Below, one piece after another: positions 1-5,390 of a stretch of DNA of 9,443 nucleotides (positions are counted from its first letter, which is position 1; every line of letters begins with the position of its first letter). The DNA lies in contig JANMDR010000096.1 in the NCBI GenBank assembly GCA_031376425.1, positions 1 to 9,443 on the forward strand. Reading direction: 5' to 3'. The notes under the pieces were generated by a model. That model worked only from the letters and a program-made list of their open reading frames with translations, made no database searches and had not been told where the DNA came from. The position numbers and the translations under genes were made by a program. Origin of the DNA: JANMDR01 sp031376425. Its GTDB lineage: Bacteria > Pseudomonadota > Gammaproteobacteria > Burkholderiales > Usitatibacteraceae.

Positions 1-315
1 GCCACTTATATCGGCATCCGCCTGTGGAAGCAAGCGGTGGAAAAAGCCGGTTCGTTTGAGGTAGACAAAGTGCGCGCGGCGATGGGTGGCCTTACTATGG
101 AAGCGCCGAACGGTATGACTGTAAAAATGGATGAAACCAACCATCATTTACACCGCCCCGTATTTATCGGCGAGATTTTGGCCGATGGCCAGTTTAAAAT
201 CCTGAGTAAGAGTGATAAGCCCATCGCTGCCCAACCGTGGAGCCCACTCTTGCCCGAAAGTAAAGACAAAGGCAATGCGCCAAAAGGAAAAACCTTGGAT
301 GCGGTAAAAATATAG
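1..315 (+). CDS. urtA: Urea ABC transporter substrate-binding protein (UrtA-like), C-terminal end only
   Basis: This is the last 104 codons of a gene that begins before the window; the frame is open from base 1 and stops at TAG 313-315. UrtA is the periplasmic binding protein that captures urea (or short amides) and delivers it to the UrtBCDE ABC importer. The visible tail carries the family's characteristic end: a WKQAVEKAGS helix, VRAAMGG, then APNGMTVKMDETNHHLH followed by RPVFIGEI and a QPWSP motif. The NHHLH...IGEI stretch separates it from general branched-chain amino-acid binding proteins of the same fold. The last 20 or so residues are Lys- and Pro-rich and look like a variable tail. 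The internal ATG at 37 is not a start, because homologous sequence continues upstream of it. In the usual urtABCDE order the permease and ATPase genes follow urtA, but here a terminator and an unrelated gene follow, so the partners must lie upstream or elsewhere. Family assignment is firm; urea as substrate is inferred from the family. Confidence 0.88.
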   Translation, partial: ATYIGIRLWKQAVEKAGSFEVDKVRAAMGGLTMEAPNGMTVKMDETNHHLHRPVFIGEILADGQFKILSKSDKPIAAQPWSPLLPESKDKGNAPKGKTLDAVKI

Positions 316-339
316 TCGTTACAATCCGCGTTTAACATC

Positions 340-382
340 AAGCCCTGCCTATCTAAAATGATACGCAGGGCTTATTATTTGG
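340..382 (+). terminator. Rho-independent terminator after urtA
   Basis: A perfect 9-bp inverted repeat pairs AAGCCCTGC (340-348) with GCAGGGCTT (365-373). After one C-C mismatch the stem continues with TATC/GATA (350-353 with 360-363) and closes on a 6-base loop. The downstream strand runs into a T-rich but interrupted tract (TTATTATTT). It lies 24 bases after the urtA stop codon and 43 bases before the next start, where an intrinsic terminator is expected. The broken T-run means some read-through into the DUF465 gene is possible. Confidence 0.75.
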
Positions 383-415
383 GTGACGCTCATTTCGCGG
401 AAGTAAAGGTCTCGA

Positions 416-628
416 ATGCCCACCGAAAACTCAAATATAGCCGCCATAGAAGCGCGCCTTCTGACCCTATCAGAAGAACATCGTGACCTTGACCATGCCA
501 TTAACGCCATGACCAATCATGCCGTACCGGACGAATTACAGCTGCGCCGCATGAAAAAGCGCAAACTGCTGCTAAAAGACCAAATTTCATTTTTGCAGCG
601 GCAACTTTCGCCCGATATTTTGGCTTGA
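416..628 (+). CDS. YdcH/DUF465 family small coiled-coil protein
   Basis: This 70-residue protein matches the DUF465 (YdcH-like) family in length and layout. It has an N-terminal helix, the EHRDLDHAI segment (about residues 21-29), a short break around VPDE (38-41), and the basic helix RRMKKRKLLLKDQI (44-57). The charge pattern and Leu spacing suggest a helical hairpin or coiled coil. No signal peptide or membrane segment is present, so it should be cytoplasmic. The family's molecular role is not established to my knowledge. The start at ATG 416 is supported by AAAGG at 405-409, six bases upstream. No promoter is obvious in the 40 bases after the urtA terminator, so it may be read by leakage past that terminator or from a weak promoter I cannot recognise. 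Nothing links it functionally to its neighbours. Confidence 0.85.
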   Translation: MPTENSNIAAIEARLLTLSEEHRDLDHAINAMTNHAVPDELQLRRMKKRKLLLKDQISFLQRQLSPDILA

Positions 629-721
629 GCTTTCGGCCGACGTTTTTATCATAAATGCGCTGTCTGGTAAGTAAACACTTCATCTTACTTTCATAAACTA
701 GCGCTTTTAAGCACACGACCC

Positions 722-730
722 TGCTATAGT
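722..730 (+). promoter_or_regulatory. Candidate extended -10 promoter element upstream of the efflux operon
   Basis: TGCTATAGT fits the extended -10 pattern (TGn followed by TATAGT, five of six to TATAAT). No good -35 hexamer lies 16-18 bases upstream, which extended -10 promoters can tolerate. It lies in the 289-base non-coding gap between the DUF465 gene and the adaptor, about 190 bases before the adaptor start, leaving a long untranslated leader. This is the best promoter-like match I found in the gap, but short motifs like this occur by chance. Confidence 0.3.
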
Positions 731-757
731 TTCCAAAAGCAGTAAAAATCAGCGGAT

Positions 758-777
758 AATTGACTACCGAGTCAGTT
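758..777. promoter_or_regulatory. Palindrome in the efflux upstream region, possible operator
   Basis: AATTGACT (758-765) and AGTCAGTT (770-777) form an inverted repeat with a 4-base spacer (ACCG). Seven of eight positions are Watson-Crick and the eighth would be a G-T pair in RNA. It lies about 28 bases downstream of the TGCTATAGT element and 140 bases before the adaptor start codon. A dyad of this size downstream of a promoter fits a repressor site (for example TetR- or MarR-type control of efflux genes) or a small leader hairpin. No regulator gene is adjacent, so the assignment is tentative. I see nothing coding in the rest of 629-917. Confidence 0.35.
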
Positions 778-917
778 GCCGCAAGACCCGTTTATGGTGC
801 ATTCTTGGTTACCCACCGAGTAGGCGATACGAATCACCAACCCGCTCTAGCCTCACGCGGTACATACTTTTGAGTCGCGTCCGCATCCCATTTGATTTTT
901 GATTTATTTTATTCAAC

Positions 918-2090
918 ATGCCAGCCAAATTCTCCTTATTTACAAAAATCGCCGTTAGCATCGGCGCTGCTGCTGCTCTCGGTGGTGCTTACTATGCAGG
1001 TCGCAATACTGCCCCTGCCACAGCGAATACCCAATCCGCACCGACCACACCCGCAGGCGCAAATGCGCTGAAAGCCGCGCAAGGCGCAGTAAGCGGTGGT
1101 GCAGCAAACGCCGGCCCACCACCTACTACAGTAGAGGTGGCTAAAGTAATTAAAATGGCGCTGCCGCAAAGCATTACCGCTGTCGGCAGTTTACGGTCAG
1201 ATGAAACGGTGATTTTGCGCCCTGAGGTTTCGGGACGTATTTCTGAAATTTTATTTCAAGAGGGTCAAGCCGTTAGTAAGGGTGCGCCTTTGGTGCGCTT
1301 CGATTCCACCGTGCAGCGTGCAGAACTGGAACAAGCGCGTGCCACCCTAGTACTCAATAAAAGTAAATATGACCGCGCCATAGACTTACAAAAAACCGGC
1401 TTTATCTCAAGCCAAGCGCGTGACGAAGCCGACAACAACTTCAAAGTCGCCCGCGCCAACGCCGATGTGGCTGAAGCAAAAATGGCCAAACTTGAGCTTA
1501 AAGCCCCTTTTTCCGGTCTAACCGGCCTGCGCAGTGTCAGCGTGGGTGACTATGTTCGCGAAGGTCAGGAAATAGTCAATTTAGAAGCTGTTAATACGCT
1601 TAAAGCTGATTTTCGCGTGCCGGAAAATTTGGTTGGGCAGGTGAAAACGGGGCAAAACCTGCAAATAGCGCTTGATGCCTTTCCGAATCAAACCTTTGCT
1701 GGCAAAATCTACGCCATCAACCCGCAGCTTGACCAAGCTGGTCGCGCCATCCTCATTCGCGCTAGTGTAGCCAACCCAAATGCCAAGTTGCGCCCAGGTA
1801 TGTTCGCGCGAGTGCGTTTACTATTGAGCGCCAATGCTGATGCCTTGGTGGTGCCGGAACAAACCTTGATTCCCGTTGGTGACGATCAGTATTTATTTAA
1901 GGTAGTGGATGGTCGCGCCTTGCGCGTCAAAGTGGATATTGGTCAGCGTGCCGATTCCAATGTGGAAATCATTCACGGCGTTACCGCAACGGATGTCGTC
2001 ATTACCGCAGGGCAATTGAAGGTGCGTGATGGCGGTGCGGTAAAAATCGCGAGCGGCGAAAAGTCTGCAGCAACCCCTGTAAAAAAGTAA
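918..2090 (+). CDS. RND efflux pump periplasmic adaptor (membrane fusion protein, HlyD/AcrA family)
   Basis: The 390-residue product bridges an inner-membrane RND permease and an outer-membrane channel. In order it shows an N-terminal hydrophobic segment (about 9-28, signal or membrane anchor, no lipobox Cys), an Ala/Pro/Thr-rich linker (about 31-70), and the first half of the lipoyl domain (about 97-130, with RPEVSGRI and EGQAVSKGAPLVRFD). Next are a short alpha-hairpin (about 131-190), the second lipoyl half (KLELKAPFSG to GDYVREGQEIVNLE, 191-223), the beta-barrel (about 226-302, ending LRPGMFARVRL) and a membrane-proximal domain to about 376. The order and length are typical of the family. 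An in-frame stop at 900-902 makes ATG 918 the first possible start, although no Shine-Dalgarno sequence precedes it; the leader there is strongly A/T-rich. It is followed after 75 bases by the permease gene, and the two form an operon. The substrate cannot be told from sequence. Confidence 0.93.
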   Translation: MPAKFSLFTKIAVSIGAAAALGGAYYAGRNTAPATANTQSAPTTPAGANALKAAQGAVSGGAANAGPPPTTVEVAKVIKMALPQSITAVGSLRSDETVILRPEVSGRISEILFQEGQAVSKGAPLVRFDSTVQRAELEQARATLVLNKSKYDRAIDLQKTGFISSQARDEADNNFKVARANADVAEAKMAKLELKAPFSGLTGLRSVSVGDYVREGQEIVNLEAVNTLKADFRVPENLVGQVKTGQNLQIALDAFPNQTFAGKIYAINPQLDQAGRAILIRASVANPNAKLRPGMFARVRLLLSANADALVVPEQTLIPVGDDQYLFKVVDGRALRVKVDIGQRADSNVEIIHGVTATDVVITAGQLKVRDGGAVKIASGEKSAATPVKK

Positions 2091-2106
2091 CTTACTAATT
2101 TTAGAT

Positions 2107-2140
2107 ATGCCTGAAGCTCCCTATAATTAGGCATCTTCAG
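2107..2140 (+). repeat. Two overlapping, mutually exclusive hairpins between adaptor and permease genes
   Basis: ATGCCT (2107-2112) is complementary to AGGCAT (2129-2134), and CTGAAG (2111-2116) is complementary to CTTCAG (2135-2140). The left arms share two bases, so only one stem can form fully at a time. A perfect TATAAT (2122-2127) lies between the arms, though no convincing -35 is correctly spaced. No T-run follows, so this is not a standard terminator. It could tune expression of the permease relative to the adaptor, protect the mRNA, or be chance. Confidence 0.4.
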
Positions 2141-2153
2141 CCCATTTAGTTTC

Positions 2154-2157
2154 GGAG
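2154..2157 (+). promoter_or_regulatory. Ribosome-binding site that fixes the GTG start of the permease
   Basis: GGAG at 2154-2157 lies eight bases before GTG 2166, which is ideal spacing. The protein then begins with the usual RND N-terminus (LPEICIRRPVFATVL), so the GTG is the start and no upstream ATG is needed. Confidence 0.75.
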
Positions 2158-2165
2158 ATCAGATC

Positions 2166-5100
2166 GTGACACTGCCAGAAATTTGTATCCGTCGCCCCGT
2201 ATTTGCGACTGTGTTATCGCTCGCTATTTTACTCATCGGCTTAATTTCTTATAGCCGCTTAACGGTACGCGAGTATCCAAAAATTGATGAGCCTGTAGTG
2301 AGTGTGGAAACGCTTTACAAAGGCGCGTCCGCAGAAGTCATAGAATCGCAAATTACCAAACCGCTAGAAGATTCACTTTCAGGAATCGAAGGTGTAGATA
2401 TTTTAAGCTCGGTAAGCCGCGCTGAACGCAGCCAAATTAATGTGCGCTTTCGTTTAACCCGCGATGCTGATTCTGCGGCTGCTGATGTGCGCGATAAAGT
2501 GGCACGGGTGCGCGGTCGCCTACCTGATGCGGCTGATGATTCGGTCATCTCCAAGGTTGAAGCGGATTCTCAGCCAATCATGTTCGTTGGCTTTTTTAGC
2601 GAAAAACATACGCCCTTAGAAGTGTCTGATTATGTAAGCCGTTATGTAAAGCCGCGATTTACCACCCTACCGGGTGCAGCCGATATTCGTATTTTTGGCG
2701 AGCGCAAAACCTCCATGCGAATATGGCTAGACCGTAATAAACTCGCGGGTTTCAAGCTAGCCCCTAGCGATGTTGAAGATGCGTTGCGACGGCAAAACAT
2801 TGAAGTACCGGCAGGCCGGATTGAAAGCCGTAATCGCGAATTTTCGGTGCTCGCACAAACTGACTTACAAACGCCGGAAGAGTTTGAAAAAGTAATTATC
2901 CGCGATGCGGGTGGCTATCCAGTGCGTATTAAGGATGTTGCGCGGGTAGAAATTGGTGCAGTCGATGAGCGGGTTGCTGCCTTCTATTTGGGCAAACCTG
3001 CGGCCAATCTAGCGGTAATTAAACAAGCCACTGCCAACCCCTTAGAACTCTCGTTAGCTGTCCGTGCGGAAGTGCTCGAAGTTCGCAAAACCCTCCCTGA
3101 GGGGATGTTTATAGAAACGGCCTACGACTCCTCGGTATTCATCGAAGAATCAATTAAAGCCGTGTTTTCGACGATTTTAGAGGCCACTATATTGGTAGCA
3201 CTCGTCATCTTTGTATTCCTGCGCAATTTACGCGCCACTATTATTCCCTTGGTGACCATTCCCGTATCCTTAATCGGTTCATTTGCGCTAATGTATATGT
3301 TCGGCTTCACCATCAATACCTTGACATTATTGGCGATGGTATTAGCTATTGGCTTGGTTGTTGATGACGCGATTGTGGTGTTAGAAAACATTTACCGCAA
3401 CATTGAAGCAGGTAAGCCGCGCGTCCAAGCAGCTATTGACGGCGCGCGCGAAATCGCCTTTGCGGTATTGGCGATGACTATCACCTTGGCTGCGGTTTAC
3501 GCTCCGTTAGCCTTTGCCAGTGGCCGCACCGGACGTTTATTTACCGAATTTGCGTTGGCACTTGCAGGCGCTGTTGTGGTATCGGGCTTTGTAGCGCTTA
3601 CCCTCACGCCCATGATGTGCTCCAAATTACTTAAACATGAAGTAAACCATGGCAAGGTCTACACCGCGATTGAAGGTTTTTTTAATGGCCTAACTAACCG
3701 TTATCAAAATGCGCTTAACTACGTTTTGCACAATCGATGGATTGCAGTTGTATTGTGGGGCGTATGCGTCGCTGGTGCGATACCGCTGTTTTTATCGCTG
3801 CGTCAAGAGTTGGCACCTGTTGAAGATCGCGGCATTATTTTTGGTGTGGTTTCCTCCCCCGAAGGAGCCACCGTCAGCTACACCGCAAATTATATAAAAG
3901 AAATCGAAAAGCTCTATGTAACGATTCCGGAGCTAGCGCGCTATAACTCGGTGGCGGGGTTCCCTACCGTATCTGATGGCAATGCCGTATTGCGTTTAAA
4001 ACCGTGGAGCGAACGTAGCCGCAGCCAACAGGATATCGCCAAGGAGTTACAACCAAAATTTGCGCAACTAGCGGGTGTACGGGCGTTTCCGCTCAGCCCC
4101 GCATCGCTTGGTCAAGGCCGCGATAAGCCGGTACAGTTTGTCATCATGACTCAAGCACCCTTTGCGGAACTCGATAAAATGGTGCAACGCTTAAGTGCCG
4201 AAGCAACGAAGTTTCCTGGCTTAACTGATATTGATTCCGACTTACGCTTAAACAAACCCGAGCTAAAGGTATCGCTCAATCGCGAAAAAGTGGCCGATGT
4301 GGGTGCCGGTATTGAAGCTGTTGGTCGCACGATGGAAACCATGCTCGGCGGCCGCACAGTAACGCGCTTTAAACAAGATGGCGAACAATACGATGTGATC
4401 GTGCAGGTAGATGCACCTGACCGCAACACGCCGGAAGACATTACCAATATTTATGTGCGCGGCAAAAGCGGTGAAATGGTACAGCTATCCAACTTAGTAA
4501 ACGTACGCGAATCTGTAGCACCACGGGCTCTCAACCACTTCAACAAATTACGCTCAGCAACCATTAGCGCTAACATCGCCCCAGGCTATGCGCTTAAAGA
4601 TGCGCTTGATTACATGCAAGATGCGGCTAAACGCACATTGCCAGACACGGTACAAACTGATTTATCGGGTCAATCGCGTGAATTTAGAAATTCATCGGGC
4701 AGTATTTTCTTAACTTTCCTACTCGCATTAGCCTTCATTTATTTAGTGTTATCAGCTCAATTTGAAAGCTTTATTGATCCGTTTATCATCATGCTGACCG
4801 TACCGCTTTCTATTACCGGTGCGTTAATCGGTTTGCATTTAGGTGCAAGCATTGGCGGGCTATTTGGCATTGCCATTAGCCCGGGTACGCTTAATGTGTA
4901 TAGCCAAATTGGCTTAATCACTTTGGTGGGATTAATCACCAAGCACGGTATTTTAATTGTTGAATTCGCCAATCAATTAGCCGAAAAAGGCATTGCCCGC
5001 GCCGACGCAGTAGCCCAAGCGGCGGTAATGCGCTTGCGTCCCATTTTAATGACAACAGGTGCCATGGTGCTCGGTGCCATTCCCTTAGCCCTAGCACGTG

Positions 5101-5279
5101 GCGCCGGTGCAGAATCACGGCATCAAATCGGCTGGGTGATTGTTGGCGGCTTGCTGTTAGGTACTTTGCTGACCTTATTTGTGGTGCCCGTGGCATACAC
5201 ATTTTTATCGCGGCGCAAAGTGGAAGTATCCAAACCGGAAGAAAATTTTACCGCTGCCATACCGCAGGGCGCGGAGTAA
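2166..5279 (+). CDS. RND multidrug efflux permease (AcrB-type, HAE1 family)
   Basis: This 1037-residue inner-membrane transporter is the full length expected for a proton-driven AcrB-type pump. It has TM1 (about 12-32), a large periplasmic pore/docking region (about 33-330), a five-to-six-helix block (about 333-490), TM7 (about 524-544), a second periplasmic region (to about 843), and the final helices (about 846-1015). The proton-relay residues are all present: D400 and D401 in GLVVDDAIVVLEN (AcrB D407/D408), K926 in LITKHGILIVEFAN (K940), R956 in RLRPILMTT (R971) and T963 (T978). The pump should therefore be active. TM4 and TM10 carry the usual Gly-rich sequences. The stretch before TM10 (about 890-908, HLGASIGGLFGIAISPG) is longer than in AcrB. 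It starts at GTG behind GGAG. It forms a two-gene operon with the adaptor just upstream; no outer-membrane channel gene follows, so a TolC/OprM-type partner must be encoded elsewhere. Substrates are unknown, and I do not assign a named pump. Confidence 0.96.
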   Translation: MTLPEICIRRPVFATVLSLAILLIGLISYSRLTVREYPKIDEPVVSVETLYKGASAEVIESQITKPLEDSLSGIEGVDILSSVSRAERSQINVRFRLTRDADSAAADVRDKVARVRGRLPDAADDSVISKVEADSQPIMFVGFFSEKHTPLEVSDYVSRYVKPRFTTLPGAADIRIFGERKTSMRIWLDRNKLAGFKLAPSDVEDALRRQNIEVPAGRIESRNREFSVLAQTDLQTPEEFEKVIIRDAGGYPVRIKDVARVEIGAVDERVAAFYLGKPAANLAVIKQATANPLELSLAVRAEVLEVRKTLPEGMFIETAYDSSVFIEESIKAVFSTILEATILVALVIFVFLRNLRATIIPLVTIPVSLIGSFALMYMFGFTINTLTLLAMVLAIGLVVDDAIVVLENIYRNIEAGKPRVQAAIDGAREIAFAVLAMTITLAAVYAPLAFASGRTGRLFTEFALALAGAVVVSGFVALTLTPMMCSKLLKHEVNHGKVYTAIEGFFNGLTNRYQNALNYVLHNRWIAVVLWGVCVAGAIPLFLSLRQELAPVEDRGIIFGVVSSPEGATVSYTANYIKEIEKLYVTIPELARYNSVAGFPTVSDGNAVLRLKPWSERSRSQQDIAKELQPKFAQLAGVRAFPLSPASLGQGRDKPVQFVIMTQAPFAELDKMVQRLSAEATKFPGLTDIDSDLRLNKPELKVSLNREKVADVGAGIEAVGRTMETMLGGRTVTRFKQDGEQYDVIVQVDAPDRNTPEDITNIYVRGKSGEMVQLSNLVNVRESVAPRALNHFNKLRSATISANIAPGYALKDALDYMQDAAKRTLPDTVQTDLSGQSREFRNSSGSIFLTFLLALAFIYLVLSAQFESFIDPFIIMLTVPLSITGALIGLHLGASIGGLFGIAISPGTLNVYSQIGLITLVGLITKHGILIVEFANQLAEKGIARADAVAQAAVMRLRPILMTTGAMVLGAIPLALARGAGAESRHQIGWVIVGGLLLGTLLTLFVVPVAYTFLSRRKVEVSKPEENFTAAIPQGAE

Positions 5280-5300
5280 AAAGCTGGAGACTCTCATCGG

Positions 5301-5340
5301 CCGGGCTAGGGCATCTGAATCATCGCGATGCTACTCCCGG
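5301..5340. terminator. Hairpin in the convergent intergenic gap, possible terminator
   Basis: The 111 bases between the stop codons of the efflux permease and the opposing kinase contain nested inverted repeats: CCGGG (5301-5305) with CCCGG (5336-5340), and inside them GCATC (5311-5315) with GATGC (5327-5331). The stems are separated by a small internal loop and close on 11 bases. Convergent genes commonly share such a structure. No T-run follows directly on either strand, so it is not a textbook intrinsic terminator; Rho-dependent ending or mRNA 3'-end protection would also fit. Confidence 0.35.
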
Positions 5341-5390
5341 ACGAGCGCCCGTAGTAGACTATTTTAAGGCATTTTTAAATATAACCGCCG

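Noticed and set aside
633..647. TCGGCCGA followed by CGTTTTT after the DUF465 gene, considered as a terminator
   Set aside because: The palindrome has no loop, so a stable RNA hairpin cannot form as written, and no longer stem surrounds it.
760..797. TTGACT (760-765) as a -35 box for an efflux promoter
   Set aside because: No -10-like hexamer lies 16-18 bases downstream; the nearest (TATGGT at 792) is 26 bases away. The hexamer is better explained as part of the palindrome.
5280..5390. Idea that the kinase regulates the efflux pump because they are adjacent
   Set aside because: The genes are convergent with a hairpin between them and share no promoter; adjacency alone does not support a functional link.
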